Assembly: GCF_000755145.1 (NCBI RefSeq)
Contig: NZ_CP009228.1
Coordinates: forward strand, 741,827 to 805,826
Source: Treponema putidum
Lineage (GTDB): Bacteria > Spirochaetota > Spirochaetia > Treponematales > Treponemataceae
Reading direction: 5' to 3'
DNA: 64,000 bases
The position numbers and the translations under genes are program-made. This document shows, one piece after another, positions 53,306-61,873 of the stretch (within the stretch, counting starts at the first letter, position 1; every line of letters begins with the position of its first letter). The notes beneath the pieces were generated by a model. That model ran no database searches. It saw only the letters and a list, made by a program, of their open reading frames with translations, and had not been told where the DNA came from.

Positions 53306-55402
53306 TTATTCAGACTCAGGTGTAATGGTTCCCATACCTATAACTGAAATATCCTTTGGAATTTCAGGAACTGATAATACCGGAACCATGGGCATTTCGT
53401 ATTCTAAAAGGCGTTTTATGAGAAGGCGGCCTTCTTCAGGAACCAGAATAACGGCTATCCCTACAAATTGAGAATTAAAGTTGTTGTATGCCGTTTGAAC
53501 AGCCCTAAGCCATGCTTTCTTAGCTTCAGTGTCGATTGCCGGTTGAGGCCCTGTAATGGTATCTATACGGCTTGCTAAAACCGTTTGAAAAAATGCCGAA
53601 TCTACCATAAAGGCTCTTAAGGCATTATCATCGCCTAAATATTGCTGAACAATTTGCCGCCCAAGTCTTTGCCTGACTTTTTCTGCAATCAGATACATAT
53701 CGCCGGTAATACGTCTATAGTCTGAAATTGTTTCAAGAATTGCAGGAGTATTTCGTATTGAAACATTTTCTCTGAGAAGGCATTTAAGAACTGTTTGTAA
53801 ATCGCCTAATGTGAGTTTATCGTTTGATTGAATTTCCTCAACAACAATCGGGTTTAATTTTTTTGCTGAATCCAAGATGTTGCTTACCATCTGCCTTGAA
53901 AGAATATCATCCGCATGTGTTTTGATTACCTGTGTTAAATGAGTTGCTATTATGGAAGGCGGGTCTATAACAGTGTAGCCTGCTCTTTCGGCTGCTGCCC
54001 GATTTGATTCCGAAATCCAAATAGCAGGGAGGCCGAAGGCCGGATCCAAAGTGGGTTCGCCCGGAATTTCGTCTTGTACATTTCCGGGATTTACCGCCAA
54101 ATATGCGCCCATCCTTATTTTTGATCTTGCAACCTCTACACCCTGTATTGTAATACAGTACTCATCAGGCGGAAGATTCATAGCATCCATAATTCTGATA
54201 ATCGGCATTACAAGTCCCGTTTCAAGGGCTATTTCTTTTCTTATGCGTTTAATTCGAGACATAAGTTCAGAACCTTTTTTTTCGTCTACCAAAGGTATAA
54301 GACCGTATCCGAATTGTAATGATAGATCGTCTAATGGGCTTACGGCCTTAGTATCATCCGTTTCAGTCTTGGCTGCTTGTTCCGATGCGGCTTGGGCGTC
54401 TTTAGCTGCCTGTTCTTTTTGCGCTCTTGTTACCTTTGTTGTCTGTAAGCGCCAGCCTAAAAAGGCGAGGCTTAGTGCAATGAGTATTAAGATTATTGAC
54501 GGAAAGCCGGGTAAAACTGCCATGACCGTCAAAGTGATAGCTGCTACATAGTATATGGTTGAATTTCGGGAAAATTGATCCGTAATGTCTTTTCCAAAAG
54601 AACCTGTCGAAGCTGAGCGTGTTACTACAAGGCCTGTTGCAACCGATATAAAAAGAGAGGGAAGCTGGGCTAAAAGTCCGTCACCTATGGTAAACCTTGT
54701 GTACATCTGCATAGCTTTAGTAAATTCTTCTTCTCTAAATACTATACCTACAATTAAGCCGGCTACAATATTTAAAACCGTTATAAAGATTCCTATTTTT
54801 ACATTTCCTGAAACGAATTTACTCGCGCCGTCCATCGCCCCGTAAAAGTCTGTAGACCTTTGTAATTCTTCTTTTTTCTTTCGGGCTTCGGCTTCAGTAA
54901 TAACACCTGCATTGTATTCCGCTTCTATTGACATGCTTCTGGTATTATTAAAGTCTAAGGCAAAACGGGCTGCAACCTCGGCAATTCTTGTAGCACCCTT
55001 TGTAATTACAAAGGCTTGAACGGCAATCAAGATGATAAAGATTACAAAGCCTATCACCAAACCTTGATTTCCCGCCGAGCCGATAACAAATTGACTAAAA
55101 GCCGCTATCATTTTTCCGTCAAATTTTTCTCCGTATGTCAAAATAAGCCTTGTGGAAGCAACGTTTAAAGCTAGACCGAATATGGTGGAGACTAAAAGCA
55201 ATGAAGGAAAAACCGTAAACTCCGTAGGTTTATCTATAAATAAGACTATGAGCAGTATTATCAAGCTGAATATAAGATTCAACGCCATAAAAAAGTCCAA
55301 AAGAGCTGTAGGCAGAGGAAGAATAATAACAAATATTACCATGATAGTTCCTATAGCTACAAAGACATTCGGTACTTCCTTAAAAATTCTGTTTTCGGCC
55401 AT
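53306..55402 (-). CDS. flhA: flagellar export protein FlhA
   Basis: The 698-residue protein has an N-terminal part of about eight membrane helices with the FHIPEP-like stretch (residues about 140-175: 'ITKGATRIAEVAARFALD' then 'AMDGASKFVSGN') and a cytoplasmic C-terminal domain 'FGYGLIPLVDEKKGSEL' onward. This is standard FlhA for the flagellar type III secretion gate. It is two bases downstream of flhB's stop. It is the last gene of the visible operon; flhF is not found downstream as in other treponemes. Confidence 0.93.
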   Translation of the reverse strand: MAENRIFKEVPNVFVAIGTIMVIFVIILPLPTALLDFFMALNLIFSLIILLIVLFIDKPTEFTVFPSLLLVSTIFGLALNVASTRLILTYGEKFDGKMIAAFSQFVIGSAGNQGLVIGFVIFIILIAVQAFVITKGATRIAEVAARFALDFNNTRSMSIEAEYNAGVITEAEARKKKEELQRSTDFYGAMDGASKFVSGNVKIGIFITVLNIVAGLIVGIVFREEEFTKAMQMYTRFTIGDGLLAQLPSLFISVATGLVVTRSASTGSFGKDITDQFSRNSTIYYVAAITLTVMAVLPGFPSIILILIALSLAFLGWRLQTTKVTRAQKEQAAKDAQAASEQAAKTETDDTKAVSPLDDLSLQFGYGLIPLVDEKKGSELMSRIKRIRKEIALETGLVMPIIRIMDAMNLPPDEYCITIQGVEVARSKIRMGAYLAVNPGNVQDEIPGEPTLDPAFGLPAIWISESNRAAAERAGYTVIDPPSIIATHLTQVIKTHADDILSRQMVSNILDSAKKLNPIVVEEIQSNDKLTLGDLQTVLKCLLRENVSIRNTPAILETISDYRRITGDMYLIAEKVRQRLGRQIVQQYLGDDNALRAFMVDSAFFQTVLASRIDTITGPQPAIDTEAKKAWLRAVQTAYNNFNSQFVGIAVILVPEEGRLLIKRLLEYEMPMVPVLSVPEIPKDISVIGMGTITPESE

Positions 55403-56582
55403 TTATCTAGTTACCTCCATTCTTCTTTTGAGTGCTTGTTTATCTTTCATCGAGTAAATTTTTAAGAATATAATTGAAAGCGATTGATAGTACTCGCTTG
55501 GAATTATCTGTCCTAAATCTACGTTAGCATAAAGGGCACGAGCCAATGGAACATTTTCTATAGTAGGAATGTTGTTTTCTCTTGCAATCCTTTTTATATT
55601 TTGAGCAACCGCATCGACGCCCTTTGATATAACCATTGGGGCAGGCATAACGCCTTGTTTCCATTGAAGAGCGACAGCATAGTGGGTCGGGTTTGTAATA
55701 ACGACATCGGCATCCGGAACATTTTTGATTCCCGTCTTTTGCAAAATTGCCTGCATCTGCCTGCTTATTTGAGCCTTTATCATCGGGTCTCCTTCCAATT
55801 CTTTGTACTCATCGGTTATTTCAGTTTTTGACATTTTTAAGGATTCTGAAAATTGACGTCTTTGAAAAAAGTAATCGGGAATACTTAACAGAACCAGAGC
55901 GATAGAGGCATAAACTAATATTTGAGCCGCCGTTTTTGCTATAAAGATTATTGAGTTAGTAAAATCTGATTGAAGAAGAGCTATCATCTTTGTAATATTG
56001 TTTTTTATAACCAGGTATCCTATAAAACCTATAATAACAACCTTAAAAAGCGATTTGGCCAAATTAAAAAGCCCTTCGGCAGAAAATATAGCTCTTTTAA
56101 AAAAACCTCGCAAAATTGGGAGTAACTCTTTTGAAATCAGGTTTAATAGGCTTTGTAGAAAACAAAAAGCCTCTATTTTGTATAATGTTTCCCAAAACTC
56201 CCGAAATTAAAGCTACAGCCGTTATCGGAAAAACCGTTTTAAAAAAATATGTAAGAAAAATCCAGAACCAAGCTCCGTTTATAACTTCCTCTGTTGTGCA
56301 GCGTTCAAAAAAGAAAGAGATTACCTGCATAAGAGATTTAAATATATAGGGACCCATTATTATAAGTGTAATTACGGGAAGCAGCACAACCATTGCCGCA
56401 TTTAAGTCTTGACTTTTTGCAACTCTTCCTTCTTCCCTGGCCTTGCGTATTTTATATTCTGTCGGTTCTTCGGTTCTGCCTTCATCTTCGGCAGCGAACC
56501 ACTGCAAGCCTATCTTCTTATTGAGGACAAGCTCTTCTTGCGAAAAATATCTTAGGTAAAGGAGGGATTTTTCGGATATCAT
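55403..56582 (-). pseudogene. flhB: flagellar export protein FlhB, frameshifted at U7
   Basis: The N-terminal frame (56582 to about 56100) has 'GRTEEPTEYKIRKAREEGRVAKS', the cytoplasmic start of FlhB, and ends VTPNFARFF before a UAA stop. The other frame starts with 'KRAIFSAEGLFNLAKSLF' and runs to 55403, including the autocleavage motif NPTH ('VVITNPTHYAVAL'). The join is a T7 tract (plus A7, 56099-56105); six T residues would restore the frame. UUU-UUU-UAA resembles known +1 shift sites. The start overlaps fliR's stop as ATGA. Fused product is about 392 residues. Confidence 0.8.
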
Positions 56583-57373
56583 TTAGTACTCCTCAAACTG
56601 TCTAAAAGCCGCCAAAAATCCGACAAACCTTCTTCAAGCATAATTTCAAAAGTGTTTATAAAAAAAGGCAGAGCAATGGCCAAAATAAAAAATGCGGTTA
56701 GAATAGTAATGGGAAAACCTTCCGATAGCAGATTCATCTGAGGGGCTGCCTTTGTTAAAAGCCCCATTGTTATGTGAATTAAAATAAGAGTTCCCATAAC
56801 CGGTAAGGCAATTATCATTGCATTAAAAAAAAGTTTCCCGACTGCGTTTAAAAGATAGCTTACAAGTTCTTCCTGCTTTTCTAAAAACATAAAACAGTTG
56901 ACATGCTCTATCCCCTTCATTATACCGCCTAAAAAAAGGCGTTGAAAACCCTTTATGCGTAAAAAAATAAGCACGGCAATAAAGTTAAAATATTGACCAA
57001 TGAGGGGATTTTCAACTTGAGCGAGGGCATCAAAAACCCCTGAAGCACCGAAGCCCATCTGAAACGAAAAGAACTGTCCTGCCGTACTGAATGTAGAAAA
57101 CAAAATGCTTATAAAAAAACCTGTTAAAACACCTATAAGGCCTTCACCCAAGAGTAAAAGAAGATATTCAAGGCTAAATGCATTTAAATTTATAAAGTTG
57201 GGATAGGCATAGGGAGTTACCATAAATGCAGTTAAGCCCGCAAGAGCAACTTTTGCAATTCTTGAAACATTGCGCATTGACATTAGGGGGGATGTCATTA
57301 GCATTGCAAAAATCCTGACTGCTGCGAGTAAAAAAATAGGTTCTTTGTTTAGGATAAAATCGAAAGGCTGCAT
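56579..57373 (-). CDS. fliR: flagellar export protein FliR
   Basis: The 264-residue membrane protein has about six segments and matches FliR: 'AVRIFAMLMTSPLMS' at the start, 'FQMGFGASGVFDALAQVENP' in the middle and 'GFPITILTAFFILAIALPFF' near the end. It forms part of the FliPQR export gate. It lies 25 bp after fliQ and its stop overlaps flhB's start by four bases. Confidence 0.92.
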   Translation of the reverse strand: MQPFDFILNKEPIFLLAAVRIFAMLMTSPLMSMRNVSRIAKVALAGLTAFMVTPYAYPNFINLNAFSLEYLLLLLGEGLIGVLTGFFISILFSTFSTAGQFFSFQMGFGASGVFDALAQVENPLIGQYFNFIAVLIFLRIKGFQRLFLGGIMKGIEHVNCFMFLEKQEELVSYLLNAVGKLFFNAMIIALPVMGTLILIHITMGLLTKAAPQMNLLSEGFPITILTAFFILAIALPFFINTFEIMLEEGLSDFWRLLDSLRSTK

Positions 57374-57398
57374 TTATTTTTTTAAAAGCCCCTTTAGT

Positions 57399-57668
57399 TT
57401 ATCTTACCAGTTGAGGAATTAAATTCATTAAAGAAACAAAATATTCTCTTAACACCGTAATCATCCAACTTGCCAAAAGGGCCAACATTCCTAAAATAGT
57501 TAAAATTTTAGGGACGAAGGTAAGCGTCTGTTCTTGTATAGAAGTAGTCGCCTGAAAGATTGCAACGATTAATCCGACTAAAAGAGCTGCAATTAAGATA
57601 GGTGCAGAAAGCATCAGTATGATACCTATACCTTCACGCATTAAAGTAACTATAGTACCTGTAGTCAT
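57399..57668 (-). CDS. fliQ: flagellar export protein FliQ
   Basis: The 89-residue protein has two membrane helices and the FliQ signature 'LMLSAPILIAALLVGLIVAIFQATTSIQEQTLTF'-type order (only part written here). ATG 57668 is chosen because GGAGGGG lies close upstream and this length is the family norm. It is the first gene of the visible fliQ-fliR-flhB-flhA operon; fliP is not upstream, as the next gene is divergent. Confidence 0.9.
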   Translation of the reverse strand: MTTGTIVTLMREGIGIILMLSAPILIAALLVGLIVAIFQATTSIQEQTLTFVPKILTILGMLALLASWMITVLREYFVSLMNLIPQLVR

Positions 57669-57701
57669 AGTCCCCTCCATAATGACCTAGGATTTTCTAT
57701 A

Positions 57702-57730
57702 ATTATAAACAAAAGAGATATATTTTTCAA
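57702..57730 (-). promoter_or_regulatory. promoter of the fliQ operon
   Basis: TTGAAA (57730-57725), 17 bp, TATAAT (57707-57702) on the minus strand, a sigma-70 type promoter about 35 bases before fliQ. Confidence 0.75.
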
Positions 57731-57799
57731 GGCAGCAATTAAAATTCAAGTTAAAAAAATATATGCCGAAAATTTACCTTGTAGAGGAATTTGAAAAAA

Positions 57800-58951
57800 A
57801 TGGCAGATTTTGTTTTTAAGATTTCACCAAAGGTTATTTTAGGAAACTACTCGCTTGCCCGCATCGGAGAAGAAGCTGTAAAATTCGGGAATCATTTTAT
57901 GTTTATTGCAGACCCTTTTTTTGAAGACATGGGCTTGGTAGATAAAATCAAAAAATCTCTTGAAGAAAAGCATATATCTCTTTTTGTGTTTAACGGCTTT
58001 GAAAAAACGGCTGATTCTGAAGTCGTAGAAAGAGCACTTTCATTAGCAAGAGGAGCACATATAAGGGGAGTAATCGCCTGCGGAGATATGACTGCATGTG
58101 CTTTAGGCAGGGCTATTGCAGCTCTTTATAATGAGGATAAACCTGTTTACCGATATATTGAAGGCGAGCCTATCACAGCCGGAGCATTACCGTTTATTCA
58201 AATTCCCACAACTTGCTGTGACCCTTTTTTATTTGGGAATTCCAGTTTCATTATAGATTCCAGAAATAGAACCGTAAATATGCTAAAAATAAATGAAGAT
58301 TTATGCAATCTTGTAATTTTCGATTCAAATACATACACAGGCCTTGCACCCAATGCAATGACTTCAATGATTTTTGCAGGCCTATGTTCTACATTTGAAG
58401 CCTATGTTTCGACAAGAGGAAGCTTTTTTTCTGAAACAATTCTCGGCAAGGCAGTCGAAATATTTTTAATTTCTCTTGATCCTCAACATGAAAAACTTGT
58501 CGGAATGCCTAGAGAGGAATTTATTGCTCAAGCTGCTTGCCTTTCAGCCATAGGAATTGCAGCTTCTGCCCCGGGCCTTGGAACTGCGATAGCTCTTGCT
58601 GCAGGCGGGCGATACAGAATATCCAGCCCGCTTATCTCGGCTATTTTACTTCCTCATGTAGTTAACGATGCTATTTCTTCAAGCCTTTCAAAAACCGTAT
58701 CTGTAGCAAGAATGCTTGGTGAAACAATGCTTGAAGGCGGAGATGCGGCAGAGGTTTCAAAAAGAGGAATTGAAGAAATTCGCAGGCGGCTTGCTGAGGC
58801 TAACTTGCCCGTCCGCTTAAAAGATATAGATTTAACTATCGAGTCGCTTGTACCTGTTGCAGAAGATGCTGCCCGTCTGAGTTTTATGAACTATAACCCA
58901 AGACCGCTTGCAAATCACGATATTTTTGAAATTATAAAACAAGCCTTTTAA
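57800..58951 (+). CDS. Fe-ADH-family protein with degenerate metal site
   Basis: The 383-residue protein has the iron-containing alcohol dehydrogenase/glycerol dehydrogenase fold: an N-terminal Rossmann part ('GVIACGDMTACALGRAIAAL') and a helical C-terminal part. Aligned by 'EAYVS', the usual metal ligands Asp and His before it are replaced by Ala and Ser (AGLCSTFEAYVS). The first His of the second pair is not seen either; only 'LLPHVV' remains. Enzyme activity is therefore doubtful. The start is uncertain: ATG 57800, or TTG nine bases earlier. It precedes the SpoU gene by eight bases. Confidence 0.65.
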   Translation: MADFVFKISPKVILGNYSLARIGEEAVKFGNHFMFIADPFFEDMGLVDKIKKSLEEKHISLFVFNGFEKTADSEVVERALSLARGAHIRGVIACGDMTACALGRAIAALYNEDKPVYRYIEGEPITAGALPFIQIPTTCCDPFLFGNSSFIIDSRNRTVNMLKINEDLCNLVIFDSNTYTGLAPNAMTSMIFAGLCSTFEAYVSTRGSFFSETILGKAVEIFLISLDPQHEKLVGMPREEFIAQAACLSAIGIAASAPGLGTAIALAAGGRYRISSPLISAILLPHVVNDAISSSLSKTVSVARMLGETMLEGGDAAEVSKRGIEEIRRRLAEANLPVRLKDIDLTIESLVPVAEDAARLSFMNYNPRPLANHDIFEIIKQAF

Positions 58952-58959
58952 AATTAAAA

Positions 58960-59748
58960 ATGCCGGAAATATTTAAACTGTACAATCTGCCCCAAAAACA
59001 AAGATGCCGCAAAATATTGCGCATTTTGGAATCAGCTGAACATGCCTTTGTTCAAAACAAAGCTGACGAATTTTTGGATGTCTTTTATCTGCGTTCCATC
59101 TTAAAAATTGTTTCAGATGATTTGGATTCCGTTTCTTCTTTAAAAATTCAAAATTGGATTGAAAACCCGCAAGAAAAAGAGAAAAGAAAGATTATCAATT
59201 TTGTAAGGTATGCTCTGTATAAAAAACTTGAAATAGCACCTTCGGAGTGGGACTTGATTTTACCTAATTCTACTGCCGATGAAATTGCAAATTTCAGACG
59301 GACTTTTTTTGAAGGGGTTTATGTCTATGCCGAAGATATCCGCACACCATTCAACATAGGTTCAATTTTTAGAACGGCAGAATCTTTTGGGGTAGAAAAA
59401 ATTTTTTTGTCTCATGACTGTGTTTCTCCTGAAAATCCTAAGGCAAAAAGAACGGCTATGGGCTGTACCGGCTATCTGCCATGGGAAAGAGCCGGCCTTG
59501 ATGGTCTTCCCGAGCTCCCTTTGATTGTACTTGAAACGGGAGGAACGGATATTTCAAAGTTTGAGTTTCCTAAAAAAGGAATTGTCGTTATCGGTTCGGA
59601 AGAATTGGGAGTAAGCCCCGAAGCTATAAAAAAAGCTGAAGATAGAATCATCACCATTCCCATGTATGGAATAAAGGCCTCGATAAATGTAAGCGTTGCC
59701 TTCGGTATCTGTATGCAAAAATGGTGTGAGGCCCTTACAACCGGTTAA
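58960..59748 (+). CDS. SpoU/TrmH-family RNA methyltransferase
   Basis: The 262-residue protein has the SPOUT motifs in the C-terminal half: 'NIGSIFRTAESFGVEKIFL', 'GIVVIGSEELGVSPE' and 'IPMYGIKASINVSVAFGI', which form the knot that binds S-adenosylmethionine. The N-terminal 120 residues are helical and may bind RNA. The substrate base and RNA (tRNA or rRNA) cannot be decided. It is co-directional with the Fe-ADH-like gene. Confidence 0.88.
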   Translation: MPEIFKLYNLPQKQRCRKILRILESAEHAFVQNKADEFLDVFYLRSILKIVSDDLDSVSSLKIQNWIENPQEKEKRKIINFVRYALYKKLEIAPSEWDLILPNSTADEIANFRRTFFEGVYVYAEDIRTPFNIGSIFRTAESFGVEKIFLSHDCVSPENPKAKRTAMGCTGYLPWERAGLDGLPELPLIVLETGGTDISKFEFPKKGIVVIGSEELGVSPEAIKKAEDRIITIPMYGIKASINVSVAFGICMQKWCEALTTG

Positions 59749-59889
59749 ATTAAAATAAGCCGCAAAGACCACCAAGGTAAATTAAAGAATATCTTACAAA
59801 ATTGCGGTAAGTGTGCTATAATACAACAAGTGAGGAAACAGTTATGAGTACTTCAAACAGAAAATACAAAGACTCTGTGTTTGTCGACC

Positions 59890-59983
59890 GTCAAAGACTG
59901 TACATCCGTGTACAGTCTTTGACTTCGAGTTTTGAGCAAAGCTCAAAACATCGTAATGCCGGAACCCCCGCCATCCGTGGCGG
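59890..59983. repeat. hairpin cluster with TCCG loops
   Basis: Perfect 15-bp arms (59890-59904 and 59909-59923) around loop TCCG; then GTTTTGAGC/GCTCAAAAC (59929-59937 / 59941-59949); then CCGCCA/TGGCGG (59968-59973 / 59978-59983), also with loop TCCG. Confidence 0.75.
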
Positions 59984-59999
59984 TTATATAGTATGAGCA

Positions 60000-60122
60000 C
60001 TTTTGCAAATAGGCGGAGCAGATGCAAGGAGTTAGGCAAAAAAGTACCGCAGGCGTATCGGGTATACGTCGAAGACACTTTTTTGCCGTGCGACACAGCA
60101 GATGCCCGCATATTTGCAAAAG
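60000..60122. repeat. nested-palindrome repeat element, copy 1
   Basis: Terminal inverted repeats CTTTTGCAAATA (60000-60011) and TATTTGCAAAAG (60111-60122). An inner pair GGCAAAAAAGT (60035-60045) / ACTTTTTTGCC (60077-60087) and a central pair follow, so the element can fold almost end to end. It lies inside the Rpn gene and shares terminal and internal blocks with 60999-61147. Confidence 0.7.
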
Positions 60123-60998
60123 AAAATTTCTTGTCGCTTTATAACGCCTTGCATGGTACAAATCTTCCGCTTTCATCTCCGGTCGAAAATATAAGACTTG
60201 AAAACGTTATGTACATGAACATAATCAACGACGTTTCCTGCCTTGTAGACGGTAAAATCATTGTGCTCGCTGAACACCAATCTACGATAAACGAAAATAT
60301 GCCGTTACGCTTTTTAGAATACATTGCAAGGCTCTATGAAAAACTGCAAGCACCGACAGACAAGTATTTAAGAAAGCTGTCAAAAATACCTACACCTGAG
60401 TTTTACGTTTTTTCTATAATGGTATTGATGACTATCCTGAAACTACGGTTCTAAAACTTTCGGATGCATTTATAACAAAGCCCGAACACGCTCCGCTGGA
60501 ACTGACGGTACAAGTGCTCAATATCAACACGGACAAAGCAAACAAAGTTTTAACAGCCTGCAAACCGCTTGAAGAGTACAGCCTCTTTGTAGAAGAGGTG
60601 AGAAAGCAAACACAACTCGACAGCGAAAAAGGCTTTACCAATGCGGTAAAGATATGTATAGAAAAAGGCATCTTGAAAGAATACTTACAGCGAAAATCAC
60701 GGGAGGTAATAAATATGTTAGTGGCAGAATATGATTATGATACCGATATAGCCGTACAACGAGCTGAAGAAAGACAAATAGCTTTTGCCGAAGGCATCGA
60801 GCAAGGAATTGAAAGAGGCATTGAACAGGGGATTGAACAAGGGTTTTCCGATGGAGCTTACCGAACAAAACTTGAAACGGCAAAGCTTATGCGCATGCAT
60901 AATTACCCCATTGCCGAAATTTGTACAATGACCGGTCTTACCAAAGAAGAGGTGGAAAGCGTTTGAGCCCGAATCTCTCCGCTATATTACTGAGAGCT

Positions 60999-61147
60999 CT
61001 TTTGAAAATAGGCGGGATAAGTACAAGGAGTTTAGCAAAAGCGAAGCGGAGGCATACTTGCTGTACGTTGAGCATTTTTCAATAGCGGCATGGATGCCGC
61101 TGGTTCCATTAGAAGCGACGCCGTAATTGCCCGCCTATTTTCAAAAG
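60999..61147. repeat. nested-palindrome repeat element, copy 2
   Basis: Perfect 18-bp terminal inverted repeats CTTTTGAAAATAGGCGGG (60999-61016) and the complement (61130-61147). An inner hairpin AGCGGCA/TGCCGCT (61084-61090 / 61095-61101) has loop TGGA. 'AAATAGGCGG' and 'CAAGGAGTT' blocks match copy 1. Confidence 0.75.
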
Positions 61148-61207
61148 CCCTATTGAAAAATATCCTTCTTAATGCTATCTTAATCTCTACCGATTGCGGA
61201 GGTAAAA

Positions 61208-61849
61208 ATGAAAAAAATTAAAACCGTCCTTTTTATGACAGTCCTTGTGTTTACTTTTACAGGATGTGAACTTTTGGATTCTTTGGCTCGAGAAAGCGAA
61301 ATCATTAAGCAGATAAAAGATGAAGATTTAAGGGGCTACACGGTAACATGGCTGATTTTTGCGGATGACAGTGATGCCTTAAAATCTGCCGCCTATAAAA
61401 AAGCGGCCGGCTATTATAAAAAACTATCTGAAAGTACCGGTTTAAAAGATAAATTGCAAATTATAGTTGTTTCCGACGGTATAGAAAAAGCAATTCGCGA
61501 AAAGGTAAAAGAAGCCGGTTTTGATGCGGATTGTTTCCCGCTAAAATGGAACGGTAATGTAAAAAATAAATATAATCCTAACGATAAAAAGAATTATTCC
61601 GTTTTTTTTGATAAAAAAGGAAGAGCTCTTTTTAGTATGACGGAAGATTGGAAATTCGAAAATTACAGCGGACTTTCGGATTATGCCCTTGAAGCGGCAG
61701 GCTTAAATAATATAAACGAATTAAAAAATCCGCTGACTTTTTTTAATACCTTAAATAAAATACAGGAAGACGATATTTTTAAATTTATAAACAATGCAGT
61801 AAATTTAAATCTAAAAGATATTTTAAGATCTTTTATAAACCAAAACTAA
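61208..61849 (+). CDS. hypothetical lipoprotein
   Basis: The 213-residue precursor has a signal peptide ending FTGC (Cys about 20). The mature part is a lysine-rich alpha/beta domain ('YTVTWLIFADDSDALKSAAY', 'LQIIVVSDGIEKAIREKVKEAG'). I recognise no family. A GGAGG site is seven bases before the ATG. It is 24 bp from hutI in the same direction, so it might be part of the histidine-degradation transcript, or just a neighbour. Confidence 0.65.
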   Translation: MKKIKTVLFMTVLVFTFTGCELLDSLARESEIIKQIKDEDLRGYTVTWLIFADDSDALKSAAYKKAAGYYKKLSESTGLKDKLQIIVVSDGIEKAIREKVKEAGFDADCFPLKWNGNVKNKYNPNDKKNYSVFFDKKGRALFSMTEDWKFENYSGLSDYALEAAGLNNINELKNPLTFFNTLNKIQEDDIFKFINNAVNLNLKDILRSFINQN

Positions 61850-61873
61850 TTTTATCTTAATGGAGGACTCAAG

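Larger units (their letters stand above)
59844..60966 (+). pseudogene. Rpn-family (PD-(D/E)XK) nuclease gene, interrupted and frameshifted
   Basis: The gene starts MSTSNRKYKDSVFVD (59844) but is then interrupted by hairpin DNA and a repeat element until about 60117. It resumes as 'KENFLSLYNALHGTNLPL', with the catalytic 'IIVLAEHQSTINENMPLRFLEYI' block. A second frameshift near 60412 (by two bases or minus one, at T6 60408-60413) leads to 'YNGIDDYPETTVLKLS' and a C-terminus with 'EQGIERGIEQGIEQG' repeats. Rpn proteins promote recombination and are putative transposases. This copy is not functional as written. Confidence 0.8.
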
